NCBI GenBank assembly: GCA_900315635.1
Contig: OMZV01000006.1
Coordinates: 1 to 64,000, forward strand
DNA: 64,000 nucleotides
Reading direction: 5' to 3'
DNA from: an uncultured Prevotella sp.
GTDB lineage: Bacteria; Bacteroidota; Bacteroidia; Bacteroidales; Bacteroidaceae
This document shows, piece by piece, positions 50,198-59,700 of the stretch (the stretch's first letter is position 1; the number at the start of each line of letters is the position of its first letter). The translations under genes and the position numbers were made by a program. The notes below the pieces were generated by a model, which was not told the origin of the DNA, searched no databases, and worked only from the letters and a program-made list of their open reading frames with translations.

Positions 50198-52972
50198 TTG
50201 ATGAATACAAAAGCATTAGCAATAGCAGTTATATTCTTTCTTTTGGGACTAACTGGCAGTGCAGAGAACGTTCCTTATACTAAAGGTGACGTCTCAGCCA
50301 ATGCCAGAAAATACCCATCCAATGCAGGGAACTACCCTTCCATAGCCGGATTCTTCCCCATTGCCAATCAAGGAAGGCAGGAGTGGAACTTCAATCCGGA
50401 GTGGCGCTTCCACCTTGGCGACGCTGAAGGTGCCGGGGCAAAGGACTTCGACGATTCCCAGTGGGAAGTGGTAAACACTCCGCACTGCGTGAAGCTGGAG
50501 CCTGCCGAATGTTCGGGAGGCAGGAACTATCAGGGTATTGCATGGTACAGGAAGAACTTCGTGGCACCCGCCAACCACCTGACGCTCTACTTCGAGGCTA
50601 TCATGGGCAAGCAGGACATATATATAAATGGCACACTTGCCGAGCGGCATTATGGCGGCTACCTGCCAATCATCATCGAGCTGGATAAATATGGTGTGAA
50701 GACCGGCGACAGTTGCGTTGTTGCCGTGAAGGCGGATAACAGCGATGACAAGTCGTTTCCACCCGGAAAGCCACAGCCGGGACTCGACTTCTGCTATCAT
50801 GGCGGAATATACCGTGACGTCTGGCTGATAAGCAAGAACCCCATCCACATCACCGACCCGATAGAAGCCAACCGACAAGCGGGCGGCGGAGTCTTTGTCC
50901 ACTATGACAAAATATCTGATAAGTCGGCTGAGGTTTACATCAATGTGGACGTCTTCAACGGGACGAGCAAGCCTCGAACGGTGACCGTAGAGAACGTTAT
51001 CACCGACAAAAATGGCAAAATCGTCGGGAAGGCGAGCCGGCGGATAACAATCTGTAATGGCTCAACGGCAACATCAGTGGGACTTATCCATGTTTCCAAG
51101 CCAAACCTTTGGTCGCCGGAATCACCTTATTTATATACCATTGAGACACGAGTCAAGGACGGACTAACGACCCTCGACGGTGGAGCAACACGCATCGGAA
51201 TCCGCAGTTTCGAGTTCCGTGGCAAGGACGGGTTCTGGCTTAACGGCAAGCGGTACCGCCAGTTTGTTGGCGCCAACCGCCATCAGGACTTCGCCTACGT
51301 TGGCAATGCCGTGCCGAACAGCCAGCAATGGCGTGACGCCCTCCGACTGAAGGACTGCGGATTCAACATCATCCGCACAGCCCACTACCCTCAGGACCCG
51401 GCTTTTATGGACGCTTGTGATGAGTTCGGACTGTTTATCATCGTCGCAACACCGGGCTGGCAGTTCTGGAACAAGAAGGACTCGATGTTCGAAAAGCGGG
51501 TATATCAGAACACCCGTGACCTCATCCGCCGTGACCGCAACCACCCGTCAGTGCTTATGTGGGAGCCAATCCTCAATGAGACACGGTTCCCCGAGGAATT
51601 CTCGATGAACTCCCTGAAGATTACCCGAGACGAATATCCCTACCCTTACCGCCCTGCCGCTGCCGCCGACATGAACTCTGCCGGGGTTCGCGAGAACTAT
51701 GACGTGGTGTATGGATGGCCGGGTGATGACGAGAAAGCCGACCGTCCGAAGCAGTGTATCTTCACCCGTGAGTTCGGCGAGTATGTCGACGACTGGTATG
51801 CTCACAACAATCTGAACCGCGCCAGCCGCTCTTGGGGCGAGCGTCCTATGCTTCTCCAGGCTCTTTCTCTTGCCAAAACAACCGAAGAGATGTACCGCAC
51901 TAACGGTCAATTCATCGGTGGAGCGCAGTGGCATCCGTTCGATCATCAGCGTGGTTATCACCCCGATCCATACTGGGGAGGCGACTTCGATGCCTTCCGT
52001 CAGCCTAAAACGGTCTACTGGTTCTTCAAAGCACAAAACAAAGCGGACATTGAACATGGAACTTTGAACTTTGAACATTCAACTTTAAGCAACAATCAAC
52101 CATCAAAGTTCAAAGTTCAAAGTTCCCCAATGGTTCACATTGCCCATGAGATGACGCAATTCTCTGACAGCGATGTTGTGGTATTCTCCAATTGCGACAG
52201 CGTGAGATTGTCGATATATGACGGCGCGAAGAGCTGGATTCTGCCCGTACGACACACACCGAAGGACTGTTCCGACCCAACGCTGAACACTCAGTTCTCG
52301 GCTCCTGTGGTATTCCATAACGTCTGGAACTTTTGGGAAGCACGCGACTACAGCTACCGCCAGAAGGCTTGGCAGAAGGTAAACATGGTTGCCGAGGGCA
52401 TTATCAACGGCAAGGTTGTTTGTTCGGAGAAGAAGATGCCGTCACGCCGAAGCACGAAGCTGCGCCTTTATGCCGACGAAATGGGGAAAAATCTCATTGC
52501 CGATGGCTCCGACTTCATCGTCGTTGTGTGTGAAGTGACCGATGATAACGGCAATGTCCGTCGTCTTGCCAAGGAGAATATCCGCTTCACCGTGACGGGC
52601 GAAGGACATATTATAGGCGACAATGCCGACATCAATGCCAATCCTCGTGCCGTGGAATGGGGCTCGGCTCCGATTCTTGTGCAGTCGACTCAGAAGGCAG
52701 GCAACATCCATATCCATGCCGAGGTGCAGTTCCCGGGAACCCATGCGCCCGAGCCCGCTGACCTTGATATTGTCTCCGTACCTTCCGACCTGCGGTCGGT
52801 AATTCATAATTCAAAATTCAAAATTCAAGATTATGATTACCAAAAGGGAAATGTTAGTGGCGAGAAGGATGGACAGAAAGGCTATGCCACAACTCTGACA
52901 GAGGAGCAGAAGCAGGAGCTTCTGAAGGAAGTGGAGCAACAGCAAGCCGACTTCGGAATATCGAGCAAGTAA
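50198..52972 (+). CDS. Glycoside hydrolase family 2 enzyme (2)
   Basis: A 924-residue exported GH2 enzyme (signal peptide about 1-22). The sugar-binding domain has GIAWYRKNFVAPANHLTLYF, the TIM barrel has QFVGANRHQDFAYVGNAVPN, the probable acid/base Glu is in LMWEPILNETRF, and the probable nucleophile in IFTREFGEYVDD. A DUF4982-like and Ig-like C-terminal region follows. Three parts look inserted: a degenerate 7-residue repeat after the signal peptide (ARKYPSN, AGNYPSI, AGFFPIA), residues about 613-643 encoded by an 18-bp inverted repeat (52058-52126), and residues about 868-880 encoded by an AATTCAAAATTC repeat. All stay in frame. Last gene of the operon; a strong hairpin follows. Confidence 0.9.
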   Translation: MMNTKALAIAVIFFLLGLTGSAENVPYTKGDVSANARKYPSNAGNYPSIAGFFPIANQGRQEWNFNPEWRFHLGDAEGAGAKDFDDSQWEVVNTPHCVKLEPAECSGGRNYQGIAWYRKNFVAPANHLTLYFEAIMGKQDIYINGTLAERHYGGYLPIIIELDKYGVKTGDSCVVAVKADNSDDKSFPPGKPQPGLDFCYHGGIYRDVWLISKNPIHITDPIEANRQAGGGVFVHYDKISDKSAEVYINVDVFNGTSKPRTVTVENVITDKNGKIVGKASRRITICNGSTATSVGLIHVSKPNLWSPESPYLYTIETRVKDGLTTLDGGATRIGIRSFEFRGKDGFWLNGKRYRQFVGANRHQDFAYVGNAVPNSQQWRDALRLKDCGFNIIRTAHYPQDPAFMDACDEFGLFIIVATPGWQFWNKKDSMFEKRVYQNTRDLIRRDRNHPSVLMWEPILNETRFPEEFSMNSLKITRDEYPYPYRPAAAADMNSAGVRENYDVVYGWPGDDEKADRPKQCIFTREFGEYVDDWYAHNNLNRASRSWGERPMLLQALSLAKTTEEMYRTNGQFIGGAQWHPFDHQRGYHPDPYWGGDFDAFRQPKTVYWFFKAQNKADIEHGTLNFEHSTLSNNQPSKFKVQSSPMVHIAHEMTQFSDSDVVVFSNCDSVRLSIYDGAKSWILPVRHTPKDCSDPTLNTQFSAPVVFHNVWNFWEARDYSYRQKAWQKVNMVAEGIINGKVVCSEKKMPSRRSTKLRLYADEMGKNLIADGSDFIVVVCEVTDDNGNVRRLAKENIRFTVTGEGHIIGDNADINANPRAVEWGSAPILVQSTQKAGNIHIHAEVQFPGTHAPEPADLDIVSVPSDLRSVIHNSKFKIQDYDYQKGNVSGEKDGQKGYATTLTEEQKQELLKEVEQQQADFGISSK
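52058..52126. repeat. 18-bp inverted repeat inside the GH2 gene
   Basis: GGAACTTTGAACTTTGAA (52058-52075) and its exact complement at 52109-52126 surround a 33-base centre. Together they are translated without a stop and add roughly 23 residues. The sequence style is that of intergenic repeats. Confidence 0.9.
52800..52836. repeat. AATTCAAAATTC repeat inside the GH2 gene
   Basis: TAATTCATAATTCAAAATTC and on is nearly the same as the repeat between the symporter genes (5894-5918) and is read in frame as IHNSKFKIQDYD. Confidence 0.8.
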
Positions 52973-53040
52973 CTTTCTATTGACAGCCACAAGCCGACTG
53001 ACAATACGAAATAACTTAACAAGGAAACGGCACATACCAA

Positions 53041-53119
53041 ACAAGGCTCTAAAACAGTATCTTTTACAATGTAATTCGGTCCTGATCAGGACGTAAAAGA
53101 TACTGTTTCAGAGCCTTGT
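53041..53119. repeat. 27-bp inverted repeat, GTATCTTTTAC family (copy 5)
   Basis: Arms 53041-53067 and 53093-53119 are complementary except for one base (part: AAACAGTATCTTTTAC); the centre holds the perfect palindrome GTCCTGATCAGGAC (53079-53092). It lies between the convergent ends of the GH2 operon and the esterase gene and can serve as a terminator for both. Confidence 0.9.
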
Positions 53120-53198
53120 TTTGTACCGACTACAGGAACCTTTGATAATCAATCAGTTACGAAACGGCAACCATTGATTTGTCTTTCGTGAAATATAT

Positions 53199-54536
53199 TT
53201 ACTTGCTTTTGAGCATTTCGGCATCCATAACGGTTACCTTGCTCTCATCGCAAAGGGACTTGTCGAGGCCGAAGACACGCTCAAAGAAATCGTAGTTTGC
53301 CTTGCGCTTGTTTGGTCCGTAGTCGTGACGCTCATTAGGAAGATGGACATTCTCGACTTTATCGCGAGCCCCATAGAAGTCGTAGACACGCTGAAGATAA
53401 GGATATTCGAGCGTTGGAACCGATGCCGTCCAGTCGCCTCCGTCACTTACTATCTGCAAAGGACGCGGGGCAAAGAAGGCTATCAGCTCCGGATTACACG
53501 TCCCGCTGCCTGCAAGCTGGATTGGCTTGCCACTCTCGCAAGGGCATCCTCCATCGAAATGACTTGCTAAGTTGACTGTCGGGGCGGCAGCTGTTATACG
53601 GTTGTCGAGGACGGTAAGGAGCACGGTATGCGTTCCACCGCCAGAGCCTCCGTTCACTCCGATGCGCTTATGGTCGATGTCCCGGCGATTATTCCACATA
53701 TAATCGAGGAGCACCTCGGCGTTGAGAGCTTGTATTACATGAGCGCGGTCGGTCTGATGGCTGTTCTTTCCGTATTCATCTTCGCTCTGTCCCCAGCCAT
53801 AGAGGTCGAAGTCGACACACACGGCACCCATCCGGGCGAGTGTACCGAGGCGTTGCTGCTCGTCAGGACGGTAGCGTCCGCCACCAAAATGACCGTCAGG
53901 GCAGATGATAAGGGCAAACTTGTCCGTGCCATTCTTTGCCTTCCAGTGTTTCAGAGTGGCTTTGTCGGGAGCCGGAGTGTAGATAGTTCCAAAGAGATGT
54001 TCGCCCGGAAGAGTCTCTATCTTGATGTTCTGTGTAGTGTAACCATCGTGGCGGATGACCTTGCCGAGCACCGGTTTGCTGTGTGTCAGGGAGTCCATGT
54101 AATTGTCGATTTCCAACAATTGTCGCACCTGACGACGAACGCTGTCACGCCGAGTTTCGAACTGAGCCTTGTTGGAGTACAGCGTTTCGAGGTAGGCGAG
54201 CATCTTCTGACCCTCTTCGACATGGCGGCGGGGGTATTCATAAGGCTTTATCTTGTAGAGATTGCCATTCTGTTTCCACCAGTTGAAGTCGAAGTATTTG
54301 CAGATATTTGTCAGTGTTTCCTCAAGGGAATAGGCACGGACACGGAAGTCGGCGTAAGGAAGTTTCAGTCCGGTGGTGTCGACATTGTACTTAAACCGTA
54401 CGTTCCAGCGCTTCGACACACTCTCCATCACGTCGTGAAGACTGCGGGTGTAATGCCCGGCATAGTTATTCTGAGCGTGTAAACTGGTAGTGCAGGCGAA
54501 GATGACGCTTAGCGCACATACTGTTAATCTTTTCAT
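53199..54536 (-). CDS. Secreted alpha/beta-hydrolase esterase with N-terminal STN-like domain
   Basis: A 445-residue exported protein. After the signal peptide (to about residue 22, TSLHAQ) a secretin/TonB short N-terminal-like domain (about 25-95, LHDVMESVSKRWNVRFKYNV; LEETLTNICKYFDFNWWKQN) precedes an alpha/beta-hydrolase. The nucleophile elbow is GVNGGSGGGTHTV, with FFAPRPLQIVSDGGDWT and a final His in NERHDYGPNKR. It may remove acetyl or methyl groups from pectin; similarity to the CE19-type methylesterase of rhamnogalacturonan-II loci is possible but not shown. Its first 71 bases overlap the end of the GH78 gene in another frame. Confidence 0.75.
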   Translation of the reverse strand: MKRLTVCALSVIFACTTSLHAQNNYAGHYTRSLHDVMESVSKRWNVRFKYNVDTTGLKLPYADFRVRAYSLEETLTNICKYFDFNWWKQNGNLYKIKPYEYPRRHVEEGQKMLAYLETLYSNKAQFETRRDSVRRQVRQLLEIDNYMDSLTHSKPVLGKVIRHDGYTTQNIKIETLPGEHLFGTIYTPAPDKATLKHWKAKNGTDKFALIICPDGHFGGGRYRPDEQQRLGTLARMGAVCVDFDLYGWGQSEDEYGKNSHQTDRAHVIQALNAEVLLDYMWNNRRDIDHKRIGVNGGSGGGTHTVLLTVLDNRITAAAPTVNLASHFDGGCPCESGKPIQLAGSGTCNPELIAFFAPRPLQIVSDGGDWTASVPTLEYPYLQRVYDFYGARDKVENVHLPNERHDYGPNKRKANYDFFERVFGLDKSLCDESKVTVMDAEMLKSK

Positions 54537-56667
54537 ATTCTATTGTTATTAGTTTCTTGTCTGGAGCCGAAACGGTGAGGTTGAATTCTCCATCGGCTAT
54601 CTTCCAGCTAGTCGTAACTATATTGCCATTGACAACCGCTGATGCCTTGCACCATGTGAGGTCGCCCATCGGCATCGGGGAGATACACGCCCGGTTGCCG
54701 CGGATGTGTATTCCTCCTATGTCCGGCACGAGATGATTGTTGATATGACCAAGCATAAAATGGTTCCGGGACGCTCCTCGGTCGGGATCCCATTGCTCGG
54801 TGAGCGTTGTCATGCCCTTTGCAATCTGTGCCCCATAGCCCGGAGCATCGTAATGGTTCAGCATTTTATAGAGCAAATCTTCCTGTCCGTGGTTTATCAG
54901 GACACGGAAGAGATAGCGGGTTCCGATGTCGCCTGTGGTCAATCGGTCGCCATGTCTGTGGATGTCGGCAATAAGGGAGTCTAGAAGTTGTTGCTCATTG
55001 TTACATAATCCGAGGTCGATGGCTATCGCTAATCCAGCCTGACTATTCGGTTTAAAAGTCCTTATAAAGGCTTGGCGTATGCTGTCAGCCAGTTCATTAT
55101 TGTTTGTAAGCTTTGCCCAAAGATAGTAATGTGTAGTGCTGACGAGTGCCAGAGGTGTGTTCTTTGAGAATCCGGCACGCCATGGTCCATAGTCATACCA
55201 GTCGCCAAGTCCCATCTTTAGGATGTAGGCGGAGTCACGGGTGGCAAGGTAGTCGACGTACTTTTTCATCTGAGGCATGTACTTCTTGACGAGTTTATCG
55301 TCGCCATAGAACTCCTTATATAAATAAGGTAAAGCAATGAGTGCACCTCCCCACTCCGGTGACTCTTGGAAAGGTGGTGCCCATGAGCCCTCGAAATGAA
55401 TATACTCCGGGGCAATCTCAGGCATTGAGCCATCGTCATGTTGGGCGTCGGAGATGACTATCATCTCTTGCTCTATCATCTTCCGGCAGTCGTAATTGGT
55501 AAGCAAGCCCTCGCCATTGAGCCAGTCCTGCTCCAGCCAACCAAGCTTTTCACGTGCCGGACAGTCGGTCCAAACACTCATCCAGTTGCTCTTTATGGCA
55601 TTGTCGATGATTCGGTAGGTGTCGTTAAAGAGTGGATTGGAGCATTCAAAGGTACCGTGAGTTACCAAAGATGCCGCTTGGTTGTAGATAAAGTCCGACT
55701 TTATATCCACTATCTCTGGTTCACCTTCAACCTCTACGTACCTAAAACTATAATAGGAGAACCGGGGATGCCACCTCTCAATACCATCTCCCTTGAGGGT
55801 ATATATATAATAATGTGGCTTTCCGGTCTGCTTTTGGCTAACGTGTCCGTCCTTTCTCAGGCTCTCGCCAACGGTCAGCATTATCTTCTGTCCACGCTTT
55901 CCACGAACCAAAATCTCAGGGAAACCGGCAAGATTCTGCCCCATATCATAGACATTGTTTGGCAGTTTTTTAGCTACATTGTATCTCTCCATGATGGCAA
56001 CCGGCTCTGAAAGTTGCTGTCTGAGCATGCCTTTCGGGGCTTGCTGGACTACAGCGTGAGCGTCAGAAGGACGGGGGCTCGACTCAAGACGGGCGTCATA
56101 ATCCTCACCACCATATATACTATTATATGTAATTGGGCTGCGTCGCCATTGCCATGAAGGGTCGCTGACAAAGTTCAAGGTCTTGGCTTGTGACTCGTTT
56201 TTACCTGATTTGCCGCATGTTATTTCGAGATTGAAGAGCAGTGTAAGCGGTCCGTAGTTCGACTTCAACTTATGATAACGGAGTCCGCGCTCATGGTAAA
56301 AGCCGTTTCCCAGCCATATTTCAATGGTGTGCTTGCCCTTCGTAATATACGGACTGACGTCAATGACGTTGTAGAAGACTGTCTTGTTGTAATCGCTCCA
56401 TGCCGGGGAGAGGACATCCAATGGATTAACTTTCTTGCCATCGATATACAACTCATAACAACCGAGTCCACAAATATATACCGTTGCGTCCTTGATGTTA
56501 TTCCAACGGCAGTCTATCTCCTTCGAAAGGATTATACTCCTGTCGGCAAGAGAGTCGTCGGCATCGGTCGTTGCGCCAATCCATTGGGCTGTGCCAAAGT
56601 CGCCCCGTCCCTCAGCCAATGCCAAGAGCGGAACAATCATCATTATTATGAGCAGATATTTCTTCAT
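54466..56667 (-). CDS. GH78 alpha-L-rhamnosidase
   Basis: A 733-residue exported enzyme starting MKKYLLIIMMIVPLLALAEG; the frame is open 12 codons upstream but that part is repeat DNA. It has the N-terminal rhamnosidase sandwich (LSKEIDCRWNNIKDATVYIC), a second sandwich, and the (alpha/alpha)6 barrel with WTDCPAREKLGWLEQDWLNG holding the usual catalytic acids and later MGLGDWYDYGPW and LTEQWDPDRGASRNHFMLGH. It should remove terminal rhamnose from pectic side chains. The last 20 or so codons run into the esterase gene, so its original stop may have been lost. Second gene of the minus operon. Confidence 0.92.
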   Translation of the reverse strand: MKKYLLIIMMIVPLLALAEGRGDFGTAQWIGATTDADDSLADRSIILSKEIDCRWNNIKDATVYICGLGCYELYIDGKKVNPLDVLSPAWSDYNKTVFYNVIDVSPYITKGKHTIEIWLGNGFYHERGLRYHKLKSNYGPLTLLFNLEITCGKSGKNESQAKTLNFVSDPSWQWRRSPITYNSIYGGEDYDARLESSPRPSDAHAVVQQAPKGMLRQQLSEPVAIMERYNVAKKLPNNVYDMGQNLAGFPEILVRGKRGQKIMLTVGESLRKDGHVSQKQTGKPHYYIYTLKGDGIERWHPRFSYYSFRYVEVEGEPEIVDIKSDFIYNQAASLVTHGTFECSNPLFNDTYRIIDNAIKSNWMSVWTDCPAREKLGWLEQDWLNGEGLLTNYDCRKMIEQEMIVISDAQHDDGSMPEIAPEYIHFEGSWAPPFQESPEWGGALIALPYLYKEFYGDDKLVKKYMPQMKKYVDYLATRDSAYILKMGLGDWYDYGPWRAGFSKNTPLALVSTTHYYLWAKLTNNNELADSIRQAFIRTFKPNSQAGLAIAIDLGLCNNEQQLLDSLIADIHRHGDRLTTGDIGTRYLFRVLINHGQEDLLYKMLNHYDAPGYGAQIAKGMTTLTEQWDPDRGASRNHFMLGHINNHLVPDIGGIHIRGNRACISPMPMGDLTWCKASAVVNGNIVTTSWKIADGEFNLTVSAPDKKLITIEYEKINSMCAKRHLRLHYQFTRSE

Positions 56668-56676
56668 TCTTTCTTT

Positions 56677-56748
56677 TAGGGGCGACAATCTCCGAATCGC
56701 CAAAGCGAGATATTATTGTTTTCGACTGTTCTGAGACCGCCGCACCTA
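56677..56748. repeat. GTAGGTGCGACGG palindromic repeat (copy 4), contains a stop codon
   Basis: Left unit TAGGGGCGACAATCTCCGAA and on (56677-56701), right unit ending CGCCGCACCTA (56728-56748). Read on the minus strand, the TAG of its GTAGGTGCGG end is the stop codon of the large multidomain gene (56746). Confidence 0.85.
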
Positions 56749-59700
56749 CAGGGTGCAGGTGATGCGACCGAGGTCGTTTCGGTGTGCCTTCTTTGTTCCA
56801 TCGACGAGGAGCGAAAGACCTTTTCCGATGTGGTATCTGCTGCCATCCTTGTCCCAAACGATGGTGATATTATGTCCATGATAGAGGACATTATCGAGGC
56901 AGAAGTAATCCCACTGACCAGCCGGAAGCAATGGATTGACCACCAACTCATTATTCAGTTGAGGACGGAGACCACACAATCCCGTTATAATTAGATCGTT
57001 GAAAGTCGAGTGATTGTAATATCTCGAACGCTCACGGTCGCCCATAAGCCATGCGCCGGTTGTCTCATCGAGGTATTCGCCGATGTAAGGCCGACCACGG
57101 TGGCACTGGCTTTCAACATACTTCTGCATGTTCTCGAAGTACACCCGATGCCAATAATTCTCGATGAAATCGGCATTTTCAGTTGCGTTTGTCGATTTAT
57201 TATTGGCTATATCAAGTGGATGAACCTTATAGTCGTTGAGCCAGTTTGCCATTGCTGTAAGCGTTTGACTGGTTGCGAAAGGCCACACGGCACCGTCCCA
57301 TTCACACTTTCCTACGCCATGAGAACGGAATTTAGGATTGCTACGCTCGGCTGTCGTTATTCCGTAAGGGGCACGGAAGCCCTTGTCACTGGTAAGTTGC
57401 AGCCATGCTTCCGACTCTGTTTTGGAATCATCGGCAGCCCCGAAGTACCATGGGAGGAAGCCAATCTCCTCACGAACATTGGCTGACGAGTCGGCAATGG
57501 TCACGCCGTTGGCATCGAATACAGGCTTGTGAACCTCGAAGAATCCGGCTTTTTTATCCCAGAGATTATTGTTTATGAGGCTCTTCAGGGTGTCCGCCTT
57601 GTGGAAAAACTCGATTGCTGTTGCATCGTCATTGGCAAAATGGGCTGCCACTGATATAGCCACCGCATTGCCGAACATATAACTGTTGATGCTCGGACGG
57701 GCATTCTTCTCGCGCCTTCCACCGCTAATGGTCTCCTCCATAGCGTCACGCACATCATATTGCCAGTACAGTCCGTTGCCGTTCGGTGTCTTCCAGCGGT
57801 GGTTGTCCCACTCATTATACTGCCATTTCATGCGTGGAAGAAGCGCAATGAGCGATTCCTTATTGCCATCGACGGCATAGCGCTGGAGTATGGAGTACGG
57901 TGTCCACTGGCTGTAGAAGTTGATTTTCCTCATCGGGTTGCCGTCATTGCCATAGTACCAGGTGTGGATTATTCCGTCAAGGTATTTCGGGTTGCGGATC
58001 CAACGGCTCTCCATGATATGATGTCCCAATGCCGAAGAGATGAGGTTATACTTGTCGGCATACGACCTTGGAACGAGGAACTCGGTCATGGCATAGCCCA
58101 CCGGTGTCTGCTCGATGTGCTTGCGGAGAGTCCACCAGCGGTAGTAGTACGTCTGCTCGAACTGCTTGTCGGGGCAGTCGAAGAGCGGAATGTTCGACTT
58201 CATCCACTCCCATGAGTCCTTGTTAGGGATAGCCTGAACGATGTTTTCGTCCTCCATGCTATTAAAATAGTCGACATAATGTTTGTAATCGGCGGAGCTA
58301 AGCACGGCAGCACCGGCATCGTCGGCAAGGTTCTGCGTCTTGAAGTTGGCTATCCGGTAGACGGCGAGGGTATCGGTATCGCCGGTATTCGGGAGAATCC
58401 CGTACCAATCGGCAGGTGTGTCGATAGTAGGGAATGTCCGTTGGGCACCTGTCCTGAACATAATCCGTTCTATCTTATGTACCGGGGCGAAGAAGATTCG
58501 CTCCGTCCGCTTGCCGTTTACATAGAGAGTAAGCTTGCGGTTGGCGGCATCGAGAGTCGCGTCGAAGTGGTAAGTCTTGTCGGGCTCATAGCTCATGACG
58601 TTGCCATAGCGGGCTCCGTTCTTCACTCTGATGAATCCGTCGTGGGTGAATTCGATGCGGGTGCAAGCTGTTCCCTTCTCGTCCTTAAACTCAATCTGCA
58701 ACAATCCGTTCCTGTTCTGTGCCGGGTTGACATCGAATTGCACGTTCAGCAAGCCCGAAGCAGGGACTTTCCGCTCGGCAACGGCATAGTCGAAGGGATC
58801 CTCATCGGAGAGTTTCAGCCATTTGCCATCGAGGGAAACGGGTGCCATCTTAGGCGAATAGAGGTTCCATGTGCGTAAGTCTTCGAGTGATTTACACTGA
58901 GAAAAGTCGTCATTTGCCTGGGCTGTAGCCTCTGTCTGGACAGGAACAGGTATGTGGGCGACCCATATATCTTCCTTATTCATCGAGTAGCTCACCCACA
59001 AGTCACTGTCATTTGGCGTTCCATTTCCTTCCTGAATGCCACGGACATACTGCGGTCCACGGCTCTTGAAGTTGCCTCCGTAGCGCATTGGGGGCACTTC
59101 TCCACAGACGAGGTTCAACGTTTTATAGTCGAGTCCGTCACTACTGAGAGATATTCCCAGTGGCCAGCGGTATTCCGATGGATTGTAAACGGTGGCGTAA
59201 GTGCCGTCAGTGAGGCGTTGTCCCCATATCTTTGCGTTGCTGTTGACGAAGCCCGGGGCACGTTCCGTCAGCGACCAACTGAGTCCTCCGTCCCGGCTCG
59301 TTGATGTCAGGGCATGCTTCCATAGCGCAACTAGGTTGCCATCGGGCAGAGTATAGTCGTTGTAAGCCTTGTAACCGTTTGGTATCGGGATAAGAGGATC
59401 GTTGCGGTCAGCCTCTTCCACCCATTGCATTCGGTACCTCGGGTTGGCAAGAATCTCCTCGCAAGCCTTCCTTACGGCTTTCGGCGCATGGCGGTAGTTG
59501 GGGTAAGCAGTGTTCTTCTCTGAGAATCCGTGGTTATAATATATAAAGTATATAGGACCAAAGGTGCCGTCTTCCTTCACTTCACGCACCACCCGACCGA
59601 TTCCGTTGCCGTCATTAGGGTCGTCCTTGCGGTCGAGTGCCACTCCGTAATTACCCATTGCAAGGAGTATTCCGCCCTTGGAAACATACCAACCGACACG

